Of a stretch of 64,000 bases of DNA, positions 50,856-63,947 are shown one piece after another. The first letter of the stretch is position 1; the number at the start of each line of letters is the position of its first letter. Source of the DNA: Lamellibrachia columna (taxonomy: Eukaryota > Annelida > Polychaeta > Sabellida > Siboglinidae); assembly GCA_963662155.1 (NCBI GenBank), contig OY759268.1:11129935-11193934 (forward strand), in the 5' to 3' direction. Below the pieces are notes generated by a model, which saw only the letters and a program-made list of their open reading frames with translations, made no database searches and was not told where the DNA came from. The position numbers and the translations under genes were made by a program.

Positions 50856-52745
50856 CTACGAATGCTTCGTGAAACGGGATTTACGAGCGACAATCTTCGT
50901 ACGAAGGTTTGTACGCCCACGAATGCTTCGTGAAACCGGGGCTTGTCTTTTGCGACAAACGGTGGCGCCACATCCCGGAGCTTGGATAATTGAAGCTAAC
51001 TACGCACACAATCCGTACGCGTGGTGGGTGGTTTCAAATTGAATCTTCAATTGTACTCCTGAATTGGCCACATTTATTCCATTATAAGACACGTGTGACA
51101 TAAAATAATATTCTCTGTAAGACATGACCAGTGGCATACCTGCCATTGTTAGTCATTCAACCAAACAACACTGTCAACAGTGGGTATTCTTGTAACAGAT
51201 TGTCCTAAATTATCTACACCGTTAAACGACATTCTTACGTCATTTGTTCTAAGACAATACGTTCATGCCACATTATTCGACGTACAAAAAGAACATGCCT
51301 CTTTAAAGAAATAATGTCTTTGCGCATTTTGTCGGTCCAAATAGTGCCGCATTGCATCAGCGTCTTATGTGGTTTGCGTCAGCATCTTATATTATCGCTC
51401 GGAACGGATGCAATTCGCAGTGCTATTTGGAGCAGAAAGGTACGCAAAAAAATATATATTTGTTTACGAATATGACTTTTTGTACGTGGAATGAAAGCAT
51501 TGGCATAGCAAAGTTACTAAGCAATGTCGTTTAAAGGTTTAACTATTTTATTCCAATATAATTCTGTATTACTGACAAGAATGGTGATGCAACCCTCAAA
51601 ACACTAGTATCCATGGAGTAACACCAGTCTTTGCTCGTCGACAAGCTTCAGTTTTTCTTAGGACACCTATGTTTAAGTGATAATTGACTGCAGCTATTAA
51701 AAAGATACAAAAATGTAGCAGACTTTTGACAAGTAACAAACTGACTAGTCGATTATCAAGTTATTGACCTGCAGGTCAATCAAGTCGGAATTCAACGACA
51801 TCCAAGGTCAAGTTAAATATCGAGTCATCTCTCTGAATTCCAGATCAAGTCCCAAGTCACGATTCACCAATCCGCATGCTTGTTGTGGTTTGTCGGCTCT
51901 AATTTAGCTGGAAACAAAGGCAAATGTTGCTTCGCCACAACATCATCCTATCACAATAAGTACATAATAACTGTTGTATTTGGCGCGGCCTGTCACAATC
52001 CGTAGTTCCGTTTTGTACCACTGGACTTGTTGGCTAGCCACAAATTGGCAATTTGAACCTCACGTCAATGACGTCCAGGTATATGAGCATTCTCGAGTCA
52101 CGAGTAAACTTTTAAAATGTCGGTGCATTCGAACTAATCATGTACTTGTGTTATAACAGCATGGGCCTTGGAGCTTGAACCACGTACATTTCCAGCTATA
52201 ATGGGTATTCACTTTTTAAACTCTCACTGTGTCTGGCCATTTTTATGATTATCTACAATTTCTGACACATATTTTACAACTATTGAATTCAGATATGTAC
52301 AATAACTGCTCATTTATGCATTTGTATGGAAGCAATCATTTGTGTAGCTAAATAATGCTCACCCAGTTTGTAACTGCGTATTAACGTAGTGATGTCCATG
52401 TCGGTTTCAATAATGTTTTTCAAGCACACCCTTAACAAAGAGCACCAATTCAGCTCGTGCCTGTCTAGAAATAACGGTTGACTTTTGTTTGTTACTTAAA
52501 TCAATCGTATCTGTTTTTATCTTACACGGAGGTTAAGCTATTCACTTTTAGATACCGACAATCTAAGTTGCCAAATAATTTTATATATACATGTTTGCGC
52601 TTGCACACAAGTTGTTAGGTAACAATATATTTAATTGTCATAACAGGTGCTACTCTAACGTTTACCCCGTCCAGCCAAATTACAATGTACACACGAAATG
52701 AAATTAACAGAAAATAATGTCCACAGACCAGAAAATCAACTATAA
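50856..52745. repeat. long dispersed repeat unit (copy 3 of 4, right part)
   Basis: Continues the unit begun at about 49540 before the hAT insertion: 'ggtggcgccacatcccggag', 'gaccagtggcatacctgcca', 'gttaaacgacattcttacgt', the caagtc tract and the AT-rich region matching 14700-15060. Confidence 0.65.
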
Positions 52746-53429
52746 TCGTCCGTTTTAAATTCAGAAATATTTTGGCAACTGGAATTGTGGCCTGACCCCT
52801 GTATCGTATTGTGGTGACCTTCTCACTAGGTGGCGATAATGTTTCTTTCGAGCCGATCTACGCCCAAATTGGTCATAGTTATCACCCATGCCACAACTTA
52901 CATTGCATGTGGAAATTCTGCACATCTTCATTTCATTCGGTGAACTTCTCTCAATCTCTCAGTTTCAATTGTATACAAATATGGATCATATTTTGCATTG
53001 AACATTTGTCTTGAAACACAATAATGTTATTTATTTTGTAAACTATGCTAAGAATAATCAAGTGCACAGTAGCAATTGACGTACCGAGTCGTAAGCAACA
53101 ATGGCATTGCACAGCCAACCTAGCGTTTATACCACTCCACCATCTATTCATTTTGAATTGATATTCTAATTGTGATGATATTGCATATGGCGCCCCAGTT
53201 GGCCAGTGTGCTTCCGAACAGTAATCTCCTTCCCGGATTGTTCCCTAGAGGCGCTCAGCACACTACGCGCTAGTCTCGAGTATCCGAATCTCTGTCACAT
53301 ATTTAAGTTTGACTGGATAATATGCGGCGAGCCAATCGACATGTACTCGTTAGGTTCAGTGTGGGTATTTGTGCAACTAGGATAACTCAACAACAACGGA
53401 ATAGGGTAAAAAAATTCCCGTTTAATAAC

Positions 53430-53800
53430 ACACAATGCTCGTCGAGTGCAGTCTTCCGTTACGGCGTGCTCGTCGAGTGCAGTCTTCCGTTACGGCGTGC
53501 TCGTCGAGTGCAGTCTTCCGTTACGGCGTGCTCGTCGAGTGTAGTCTTCCGTTACGGCGTACTCATCGAATGCAGTCTTCCGTTACGGCGTGCTCGGCGA
53601 GTGCAGTGTTGCATTACGCGTGTTCATCGAGTGTTGACTTGCGTACGGCGTGCTCGACGAGTGCTGACTTGCGTACGGCGTGCTTGGCGAATGGTGACTT
53701 GCGTGCGGCGTGATCGACGAGTGCTGACTTGCGTACGGCGTGCTTGGCGAATGGTGACTTGCGTGCGGCGTGCTTGGCGAGTGTTGTCTTGCGTGGTAGC
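53430..53800. repeat. 31 bp and 30 bp minisatellite (copy B)
   Basis: About five units of 31 bp based on gtcgagtgcagtcttccgtt are followed by 30 bp units like those of copy A at 12330-12760. The flanking 'atgcggcgagccaatcgaca' is shared by both copies. Confidence 0.9.
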
Positions 53801-54649
53801 TGGCAGTGCGGCCGGCAACAGCAAGTTTGTAGCGGCTAGTGAGGGTGGACGGTGGCGGAAGCGTCTATGATTCAGCGACTCTTTGCCGCCGGCGCGTCGC
53901 ATCCTCCAACGTCCGCGAACCGCTGGGCGAGTAGAGTTATTTCGAGAGGAACCATGTACGTTCTTAGATGTTATTTGCAACCTGACTGTCAAATTGCTGG
54001 AGTTCCTCTGCTGTTTCGACGCCCGTAACTTTATATTTCCACTATCACCAATCGCAGCCGTCGTATAGCAATGAATTAACCAATCATGTTGGTGCATGCA
54101 ATAGCCCGTAGACCACAGAAAGGCTTGGTTGTCTTTACAAACTACACGTTAACTTGTAAACAGTTATGCAATGTTTGTACTAAAACATCCCAGTATCAAC
54201 CATAAATAATCACATGATATCCTACACAAAATTTATATCATAGGAATCTGTACAATACACAAATTACAATGGTATACATGAAAATGCATCTGCTACCAGA
54301 TTTATAACAGAAAACCACTTAAACATTCCTTTAGCTCCCTTTAGTATTCGAACATGTGATAATAAAGATGTTTACCTGGCTCTGTGCTGTCACCAACACA
54401 AAACAACAACCTCGACTCTATCTGAAATTATTCGTTCTTCACCATAATTAGGTTTTAATATCAGTAGACAACTAGCTTCCCAAACATGATAAAATGTCGT
54501 TGATCAGTTGGAAACAAATAAATTTCCGATCTCTAGATTAGCCATCGGTCGCTATTCGGCGCCACTAGCACGACTCGTACTCTACAAAATTTCAATCGCT
54601 AGGTGACTAAAGTAAACAAGATAATTATATACAACCTCACACGATCTCC

Positions 54650-56130
54650 GATCTGTGACAGAGTTAGGCCTGGATTGGCAGCCAAATTTTATATGCATCC
54701 AGAATATGTATATTCATCCAGGTTGCGTCACAATGGAAATTACGCTCTGATTCCTAGCTTCGAGAAGGTCGTAGATTTACGTGGTAAGCTACGAACCGTA
54801 TGGACAGTCTACGAACGCTTCGTGAAACCGGGATTTACGAGCGAGAACCTTACGATGGCATGTGCGACAAACAGTGGCGCCACATACCGGAGCTTAGATC
54901 CGTATGCATGCAACAGTGGTTCCACCTTGTGGATCGGCACCAGTCTACCCGAGCAGCCGCTCACATCTCATGTGAATACTGGGTGTTTTCAAGTCGAATC
55001 TTAAATTATATTCCTGAACTGGACACATAAAATAATATTCTCTGTAAAACATGACCAGTGGCATATCTGCCACTTTTAGTCATTCAATCAACCAACTCGG
55101 TCAAAAGTGGGTAATCCTGCATTAGCTTGTCCTAAATTAGTGACGCCGTTAAACGACATTCTTACGTCATTTGTTCTAAGCCAATACGTTCATGCCACAT
55201 TATTCCACGTAAACAAGCATAGGCCTCTATTCTTTACACAAATAATGTCTATGCGCACGTTGTCGATCCAAGTAGCGCCGCGTTGCATCAGCGTAATATG
55301 CAGTTTGCATCAGCGCCTTATATTATCGCTCGAAAGGGGTGCAATTCGAGTCGCTGTTTTGACCAGAAAGGTGCGCAAAAATATATACACCGTATTTGTT
55401 TTGCGAATATAATGCTTTTTGTTCGTGGAATGAACGCATAGCAAAGTTAGTAGGCAATATCGTTTAGAGGCGTAACTAATTTATTCCAATCTAATTCAGA
55501 ATTACTGACCAGTTCAAAAGACCAGTTTATGGAGCAATACCATTCGTGGATCGTCAACAAACGTCAACTTTTCTTAATAGACCTATGTGTAAGTGGCAAC
55601 TGCCTGCATATATTAAATACACCTTGTATATACAAAAAAGCAGATTTTTGACAGGTAACAAACTGAGTCAAGTCTCAAGTTATTGAATTGCAAGTCAAGT
55701 CGCAAGTCACTGACCTCCAACGTCAAGTTAAGTATCGAGTCATCTCTCTGAATTTCAAGTCAAGTCCCAAGTCACGATTCACAAATCGGCGTGATTGCTG
55801 TGGTTTGTCGGCTGTTATTATTATTAGCAGGAAATAAAGGTGAATGTTGCTCCGCCACGGCAAGTAGTTAATCATAATAAGTACACAACAATTGTTGTAT
55901 TTGGTGTGACCTGTCACAACACGTAGTTGCGTTTTGCGTTCGTGTCGAACCACCGGACGTGTTGACAAGTCACAAACTGGCAAGTCGAGTCGCACGTCAA
56001 TGACCTCCGGGTCTATGTGAAATCTCGAGTCACAAGTATACGTTTTATATGTTAGTGTATTCAAACTAATAATGTGCATGTGTTGTAATAATAGTGTCTT
56101 AGAAATGGAACCACGTACATTTCCCGTTAT
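54650..56130. repeat. long dispersed repeat unit (copy 4 of 4)
   Basis: Paralogue of 13200-14700 in duplication A, about 95 percent alike by eye over long stretches. It carries the same tggcgccac motif (about 54886) and the CAAGTC-rich tract (55660-56040). Confidence 0.7.
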
Positions 56131-56839
56131 AATGGATATTCAATATACTCAACACTCTAATTATGTCTGACCATTTTTATGATAATCTATATTGTATTAT
56201 CTGCAATTTCTGACATTTATTTTATGAATATTGAATAGAGATATTGTGTACAGTATCTGCTCATTTATGTGGACTCAATATAAACTATTCACTTTTATAT
56301 ATTGACAATTTAAATTACCAAATAGTTTTATCTACGTGCTAGCGACATCAGTAAATCAAACACACAGGTTCTTAATGACGTAACAACAGATTTAATTATC
56401 ACAACAGGGGCTACTTTGACGATTATCCCGTCCAGTCAATATATAATAAATATGATACAAATCAAATGAAATTCACAGAAAAAATATCCAGAGACCAACA
56501 ACTCAACCATGTTTGTGTGATTGACAGAACATCCACGTTTGTGGATCACGGACAATACACTATTGTTTACATAACCATCGAGATCATCACAAGTGATCAT
56601 ATCATTCTCCTCAAGTTCACCATGTATCATGTTGTAACAGCACTTATTCTCTGCGGGATATTTGACTTGTACTCCATGCTTAGTTCCTGCAGAGCTCCAT
56701 CAGAGTTTACCAAAGTCGTCGGCTTGTTAAATTAGTCAGGAGCTTGGCGAATATAATATTAAATTGTATAAATGGTTTCTCTGCCATTATTTCATTCGTC
56801 AAATATATCGTTATGTAAAGAAAATTTTGCAAACTTCTG

Positions 56840-57255
56840 CGACGCGGTTATATGTGGTTCATCTCTCGTGTCTGAGGGATGGTGATATATTCTGCGAAGC
56901 GTTTGTGTCTTGTTCATCTCTCTTGTCTGAGCGGTGTAGACGTCTTCTGCGAAATGGTTATGTGTCGTTCATCTCTCCCGTCTGAAGGATGGTGATATAT
57001 TCTGCGAAGCGTTTGTGTCTTGTTCATCTCTCGTGTCTGAGCGGTGTAGACGTCTTCTGCGAAGTGGTTGTGTGTCGTTCATCTCTCGTGTCTGAGTGGG
57101 GTTGATGTCTTCTGCGAAGCGATTATGTCTCGTTCATATCTCGTGTCTGAGCGGTGTAGACGTCTTCTGCGAAGCGGTTATGTCTTGTTCATCTCTCGTG
57201 TCTGAGCGGTGTATGCCTTCTGCGAAGCAGTTATGTGTGGATCATCTCTCGTGTC
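56840..57255. repeat. 55 bp minisatellite (copy B)
   Basis: Seven to eight units as in 15450-15850 but with gcggtgtagacgtcttctgc as the commoner variant, so the two arrays have homogenised separately. Confidence 0.9.
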
Positions 57256-57549
57256 TGTCTGAAACAATATATTAGCAAAGTGTTTAGTGGATTACTCGTG
57301 CATTCCTATTTTATACTTGAACTTAACGTTGCGTGTTTTTTAACGAAAAGTTCGCATGTATAGTTTAGATTTTTGCTGAATAAATTTTAAACGTAATGAG
57401 AGGCCACTAACGGGAAAATATTGACACTAGTATCTGCATTCTTATCTGAAATAAATACAAATTGCGTTTATATTGTGTTCATATTAGTTGACGTTTATTC
57501 TTACCTGTATCGGACAATGAATGATCGTTGTCGGTGGTACGATCGTTCT

Positions 57550-58315
57550 AATCGTCTGTCCTGCGGTGTTTGTTCTCCAGGGTCTTCTACTTGTCTGTCC
57601 TGGGGTCTGTGTTCTACAGGGTCTTCTACTCGTCTGTGCTGCGGTCTATGGTCTCCAGGGTCTTCTACTTGTCTGTCCTTGGGTCTGTGTTCTCCAGGGT
57701 CTTTTACTTGTCTGTCCTGCGGTCTATGTTCTCCAGGGTCTTCTACTTGTCTGTCCTTGGGTCTGTGTTCTCCAGGGTCTTCTACTTGTCTCTCTTTGGG
57801 TCTGTGTTCTCCAGGGTCTTTTACTTGTCTGTCCTGCGGTCTATGTTCTCCAGGGTCTTCTACTTGTCTGTCCTTGGGTCTGTGTTCTCCAGGGTCTTCT
57901 ACTTGTCTGTCCTGCGGTCTATGTTCTCCAGGGTCTTCTACTTGTCTGTCCTGGGGTCTGTGTTCTCCAGGGTCTTCTACTCGTCTGTACTGCGGTCTAT
58001 GTTTTCCAAGGTCATCTACTTGTGTGTCCTGGGGTCTGTGTTCTCCAGGGTCTTCTACTTGTCTGTCCTGCGGTCTATGTTCTTCAGGGTCTTCTACTTG
58101 TCTGTCCTGGGGTCTTTGTTCTCCAGGGTCTTCTACTCGTCTGTACTGCGGTCTATGTTTTCCAAGGTCATCTACTTGTCTGTCCTGCGGTCTATGTTCT
58201 CCAGGGGCTTCTACTTGTCTGTCCTGCGGTCTATGTTCTCCAGGGTCTTCTACTTGTCTGTCCTGCGGTTTATGTTCTCCAGGGTCTTCTACTCGTCTGT
58301 CCTGCGGTCTGTTGT
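57550..58315. repeat. 39 bp minisatellite (copy B)
   Basis: About 20 units on cttgtctgtcctgcggtcta and tgttctccagggtcttcta. It is open on both strands for 258-343 aa. Unit variants (Leu/Trp-coding tgtccttgggt, tgtcctggggt) differ from those dominating copy A. Confidence 0.9.
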
Positions 58316-58459
58316 CTGCAGGATCTCCGAGTTGCAGTTCTGTTGAGTCAACACTACAACAGGACATCACTCACCGTTACAAACTTAACCATTGCTCTGG
58401 GTGTTCTACAAGATCAACCGGGTCTGGAGAATTGGGATGTCGAATGACCTGAGAGAAAA

Positions 58460-59360
58460 ATAGGGAGTTCAATTCAACGCGAAATATAGTGCGAAGCGGG
58501 TGATATAGGCAGGTCACTTGGTGCGGATTGACGAGGGCCGACAACCCGAGAAAGCAGAGACGATGAATCAACTAGGTCGTAGCAAAAGGGGAACACCGTA
58601 ACTGACATGACAGGACTGTATAAAAAGGGATGTCCCAAAGGAAGAAGAGGTTGACAAATGGAGGGAGAAGGCCGCAGATAGGGAGAAATGGAAAGAGACA
58701 ACAGCTGGGGTAGTGCAGCAATACGTGAACTAGCCTCACCCATGTATGACGAGGGTAACGAGGAACAACTGGTTGTTACACGTAAAAAAACGTAGCCAGA
58801 TTAACGTTAATAGTGTTTTATTCCGACTGATATTTTCATGTTCTTTTCAATATAGTAGGTAGATTGACTGTTACACTGTACGCATTGCTTCTTAAATAGA
58901 GAAGTGAGTCACCAGTCCATTTATTCAATTCTAATACATAATGGTGTTGAGGAGGTTAGCACACATTTGAGCCACCTTTGTAGATTATATGTCGAGGAAT
59001 TGTATCGGACGCGCGTGATAAGTGGATACCCAGTGTTTTCATAACGTGATTGCACAGTTGTCACTTCACAGCAAGCCGCCGATCTCATTATACAACATCT
59101 CTTGTTAATCGCCCGCGTCGAAACTCGCTTCTAAATGCAGTGCAATTTTAAACTCTGTAATCACACTTCATTTGAAACAACTTATTGCAAATGGGAAATG
59201 CTGAAACTGGCAAATGCACAACATCTGATGGAAGAAAAATGCAAAAACTTAATTTCTATACTGAATTAGTTTTAGTTATTATTACATTTCCCCACAATTT
59301 GTATCACTGGTGACTACGCTTCTTATGAGAGTACGCTTCAAAACAGCGCTTTCTCTCTTT
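58460..59360. other. 3' region of YWTD locus B, no exon confirmed
   Basis: Similar to 16960-18560 but shorter. The stretch matching the doubtful exon at 17301-17558 carries stops here. No gene recognised. Confidence 0.4.
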
Positions 59361-59369
59361 ATGGTTACC

Positions 59370-59450
59370 TGTGGCATTGCCTGTGACACCTGTCTTCTTG
59401 TCTACTCCATCCGGACCATGTCTGTTGTGCATTCTGTGCATCGTGTGGAT
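59370..59450 (-). CDS. YWTD gene B, candidate exon 10
   Basis: Counterpart of 18773-18847: [20 protein letters not shown], then GVTGNAT, before a donor-like CAG|GTAACC. It is 7 nt longer than A near the 3' end, so the two copies leave in different phases. Boundaries are good to a few bases. Confidence 0.3.
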
Positions 59451-59528
59451 CTTTAACACACAGTAAATTCAATCTATCATTATATGTGTTGTCCTTTTTG
59501 GGATAGTTTAGCACATATATTATATATG

Positions 59529-59530
<2 letters not shown>

Positions 59531-59600
<70 letters not shown>

Positions 59601-59602
59601 TA

Positions 59603-59634
<32 letters not shown>

Positions 59635-59653
59635 CATATATAATATATAAATA

Positions 59654-59730
<77 letters not shown>
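59531..59730. repeat. (TA)n array specific to copy B
   Basis: About 200 bp of TA with attcatata interruptions. Copy A has only a few TA units here (near 18935). Confidence 0.95.
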
Positions 59731-59734
<4 letters not shown>

Positions 59735-59835
59735 TCACTACGTCGAATATAAAATAATGTTGTAACAAACAATGATTTATACAAATAATGTCAATGCAAC
59801 AAATAACAAAACAGGAAGATTCGATTCATCCTTAC

Positions 59836-59895
59836 CTCTGTCACCGTTTCTCTTCCTCTCTATCTGATGACTTTGCCACCTTGGTACCTGTCTAA
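59836..59895 (-). pseudogene. YWTD gene B, exon 9 counterpart
   Basis: 60 nt, identical in its phase 0 reading to copy A, with the same in-frame TAG (LDRYQGGKVIR, stop). See 19052-19111. Confidence 0.35.
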
Positions 59896-60216
59896 CTGTC
59901 ACAACAGGGAACTAATTTTTCAGTTCAGCGTCACCAGGGGAGGTTCGATGTCGTCCTTTGATGTTCGCAGTGATGTGTCTCTTTTCAGTCGTGAAATATT
60001 TGCATGTTATGCATAAATGTGAACAAAATCAGGTGTATGTGCATCACATTAAAATCAATACAGTTATGTGCATCACATTAAAATCAATACAAATCACACA
60101 CCAAACTAAACGACGTGAAGCGTAACAAAATAAAGCAAACCAGGCAGACAACCATAGCAACTAAATTAAACTATTCCCACTATGACGCAGGAGACTGTCA
60201 ATAGGCATACATATAC

Positions 60217-60274
60217 CTGATGTAAAGTTTCTAGTCCTGTCTGTCTGATGACTTTGCCACCTTGGTACAATTCA
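60217..60274 (-). pseudogene. YWTD gene B, exon 8 counterpart, 2 nt shorter
   Basis: Reads YQGGKVIRQTGLETLHQ in the frame matching exon 8 of copy A, but the first bases differ and the block is 58 nt, so the entry phase is changed. Either it has decayed or it is spliced differently from A. Confidence 0.35.
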
Positions 60275-60572
60275 CTGTCACACCAATGAATCAATTTGTC
60301 AGTTCAGCGTCACCAGGGGAGGTTCGATGTCGTCCTTTGATGTTTGCAGGATCTGTCTCTTTTTAGGCGTGAAATAGTTGCATCTTATGCATAAATATGA
60401 GCAAAATCAGGTGCATGTGCATCACATTAAAATCAATAGAGTTCATGCATCACACGTCATACTGAACGACGTGAAGCGTTACAAAATGTAGCAAACCAGG
60501 CAGACATCCATAGCAACTAAATTAAACTATTCCCACTATGACGCAGGAGAGAGTCAATGCGCATACTTATAC

Positions 60573-60685
60573 CTGATGTACCGCCGTCCCCGTGCAATAC
60601 AGCCATGCCATATAAACTTTTCTGGTTGAAGAACTCCGAGTTCATAATTGTCTCCTCTCCTCCATCCAGTTGCATTGAACTAATG
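60573..60685 (-). CDS. YWTD gene B, exon 7
   Basis: 113 nt, phases 2 to 1 as in A. It encodes ISSMQLDGGEETIMNSEFFN, then [17 protein letters not shown]. About 13 of 37 residues differ from copy A, while length, phase and splice sites are kept. Confidence 0.75.
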
Positions 60686-60774
60686 CTGCAAGAAAATAAA
60701 CTTATAATCTTAAATCAGTTATAAATAGCCACGTTCTGGTTAATTATAGACACATTAGGCACACATATTTTCAT

Positions 60775-61098
60775 GAATGGTGCGCGGTAGCGTAGCATTT
60801 ATAACATCGGGCTCTCAATCTAGATAACCCGGGTTCGAATCATCTTGCTGTCGTTTCAAGGCTTTCGCCATGTTGTTAATTCCACGTTGTCACAATTCAC
60901 TCAGCTGTATAACTGTGCACATGGATACAGACAGAGGTACAATATCTGAGCGAATATTCTTCGCGCAGTAATTGCGTGACCGAATGCTTCCCATTTAAGT
61001 CGAGATGGCTTTGCGAAGAACAGGTATCGGAGGGGTGAAGTGTAAAGCTCTTTGAACAGTCCCAATGATTGGATACCGCGATATATAAGAACGTACAT
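60775..61098 (+). mobile_element. tRNA-derived SINE (copy B)
   Basis: Homologue of 20036-20360: A-box region cggtagcgtagc, B box GGTTCGAATC at about 60832-60841, end 'taccgcgatatataagaacg'. It lies in the same intron (between exons 7 and 6), so it was inserted before the duplication. Confidence 0.8.
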
Positions 61099-61565
61099 GT
61101 TTGATTCCTGCCTTTTGAGCAGCTACGTGTTATCTAATTGCATATCCAAAAGCAGCTAGCCATTATTTAAAGAAAACAAAAGTCATGGCTTTGGGCCTAT
61201 ACACATATAAGAGTTACTAAATCATAGCCTTTAGCAACTACAATTAAGACTGTAACGCCGGTGGTTTACTGGGGAAACCTTGTTAATTTCATATGCCGCG
61301 CCATACTTTTAGATAAACCTGCGTCACGGTTTCCATAGTCTAGCAATATTCGCACACCTTGCCAAATGATAATATTCTGAGTAAACAACTGGCGTAAAAT
61401 TCCTGATTTTACTTGTACGTGGTTAATTTTTATTATCTCTTTTAGGTGCATTGCCCCCAAACCATGACTTTTCCTCGCTTTAATTCAAAGTTTGCATATT
61501 CCCAACGTAGAAGGTTAACCGCAACGTTACTAGTAATAGGAGGAAAATAATATTGCAATGGTTGG

Positions 61566-61730
<165 letters not shown>

Positions 61731-61773
61731 TGTGTTTACCTACAATTTGTCCAGCTATTCTAATATACACTAC

Positions 61774-61900
61774 CTGTGTGGACTTCTTTGTGAGTAATAA
61801 GCAACACCATCTTTAACTGCAATTCCGTATGGATTCCCAGTTGTGCTGTAGACATGTGTGTGGTTGCCAGAGAAGTCGGTACATTTGATACACTTCACAA
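61774..61900 (-). CDS. YWTD gene B, exon 6
   Basis: 127 nt, phases 1 to 2, same splice sites as A. Encodes VKCIKCTDFSGNHTHVYSTT, then GNPYGIAVKDGVAYYSQRSP. Only a few residues differ from A. Confidence 0.8.
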
Positions 61901-61993
61901 CTGTAACACAAACATTAATATTAATTAAAATGTTGTGAGAAAATACAAATCACATTTAACAAAAACTAACACGATTAAACAAGATTGTTATCA

Positions 61994-62270
61994 AAAACTA
62001 AAACCCCTGATGGCAAGTGGACAAGGAAGCCATTGACTTATCATATAAGTGTAACCCGCCCTTCTGAGATATTTATCAATGCTGTTTTTTAAACATATTG
62101 ACACTGATAGCATTTGAACCATCAGTAGATAATTTGTTCCATTCCTGTATCGTCCTCTGTGAGAATATTGAATTATCAGTAGATAATTTGTTCCATTCCT
62201 GTATCGTCCTCTGTGAGAACGAGTACTTTATGATATATATAATCTAGGCTGTTTCTTCACTAACGCTACT
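61994..62270 (-). mobile_element. CR1-like LINE 3' fragment (copy B)
   Basis: Longer form of the fragment at 21343-21440. An internal block of about 60 bp containing cagtagataatttgttccat and 'cgtcctctgtgagaa' is tandemly duplicated here (about 62128-62220). Confidence 0.8.
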
Positions 62271-62940
62271 ATACTAGTCCAGTAGAAATCAGTACATTTA
62301 TTACAAAATCCGGACTGGATTATTGGTTTAAAAGCAAATCTGTGTCTTAACATGACTGGACTTGTAGAAAAATGCAACCAATATCAACCCTGGGGAAAAT
62401 CGATTATTGTCAAGAACAAAATAAGCGCCCTGCCTTTATCATGTATACTTTCGTTGGCTATCCATACCTAATTGCTCGCACAACGCGTATCAGTAGCCAT
62501 CAAGCTAATGCTTTTATACTAAAACACTAACTCAGTCGACGAAATATCGTCGATTGAGTTCAAACAAAGTTCCTGTGGTGTTTATGACGACTGGTTTAGC
62601 GGATTCCACGTAAAGTAAATCATAGCCACAAAATTGGACCAAACCAACCCAAATCAAGGATAGGGGTAACAAGCAAGGATAGGGGTAACAATCAAGATTC
62701 CCGGGAATGACATTAGTTGCCTCATTTGTGGGCACCCACTCGGTCATCTTAAAACAAATCATTGATTTTCAAGCTAAATATCAGGGTCATCGTCAATTTC
62801 TACTGGACAATATGTCATAGGTCATCCAACTGTTGTCTCTTTCGTGAGTGAAACAAGATTTGGATGAGGTTTTTGATTATTAAAAAAGGAGATTGAAATC
62901 AGGGTCTTCACATAGCGGGTTTTGCAGAGGTAAAAGTTCA
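62271..62940. other. intron 5 of gene B, no gene
   Basis: AT-rich sequence partly matching copy A 21450-21720 and 22980-23040. A short tandem repeat of caaggataggggtaacaa occurs near 62655-62690. Confidence 0.4.
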
Positions 62941-62951
62941 TCTGCACTTAC

Positions 62952-63094
62952 TGAAGTCAGTCCAACATATTGTGTTGTTATTGATATAAACACCTAATTC
63001 TTGTCTTGAGGGAGCTACAGCAATCTCTGTGCGTCCACTTCCTTCATCCAAACTGGTCTTGTAGAGACGTTGCTCAACTGCATAAAACAGCAGT
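62952..63094 (-). CDS. YWTD gene B, exon 5
   Basis: 143 nt, phases 2 to 1. Encodes LLFYAVEQRLYKTSLDEGSG, then RTEIAVAPSRQELGVYINNN and TICWTDF. One codon longer than copy A (an inserted Glu in LDEGSG), with no frameshift. Exons 1-4 of this gene copy are expected beyond position 64000. Confidence 0.85.
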
Positions 63095-63204
63095 CTAAAA
63101 AGGCAAGCATAAATTGTGATAGCATATCATGGAGATATTACATGAATACTGGCATACTTACGTAACTACGTACATGCAAACATATATACACATATACGTA
63201 TATA

Positions 63205-63332
<128 letters not shown>

Positions 63333-63389
63333 TGCATACGTACATTCAAACATACATATATATGTACATACATACATATATGCATGCAC

Positions 63390-63720
63390 ACGTACATAAA
63401 ACTTATTGTACGTTATGCTACTCTTCCTAGTTGCTTTGCATATCGGGCTTCAAACGTTCAAGGGTTCACCTACGACCCCACGGTCGGTTCGTCACAGTTT
63501 TTATCTTTTTTTCGAACTTCTCCCCGTATTACTCTTTCTATGAACAATCGAACTACCTTTTGTTGTTATTACGTACAATTGTCCGCAATGCCATACCGAC
63601 AATTACGTACAATTGTTGACAACATCATACTTCTTTTCTTTGCAATTTCGATAGGTATTATTAATATTGAAGTGTCTGAATTTCGCCATTACGAACTGTC
63701 CCGAGTTTTGGTTAACTTGC
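63390..63720 (+). repeat. dispersed repeat, second copy
   Basis: Same family and orientation as 39120-39450. It follows a (TA)n array and catacatatatgcatgcac sequence. It is present in B but absent from the matching place in A. Confidence 0.75.
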
Positions 63721-63947
63721 TCTGGTAATTTTTTCAATGGCCATGATGAGCTTGAACTGACCCTGCCGAGTTTGAACAGGTCCTGCTGACTTTAAACTGG
63801 CCCTTCAAAACTCGACGACAACTTTGCATTTCCGTTATGCAAGCGGTGCACAAGAATTCTTTTCGTGCGTTCTCTGCGACAAGTTTAATATATATATCAA
63901 ATGCATCAGAACAAAGATTAAATTGTTGCAGTATTAATTATAAGAAT

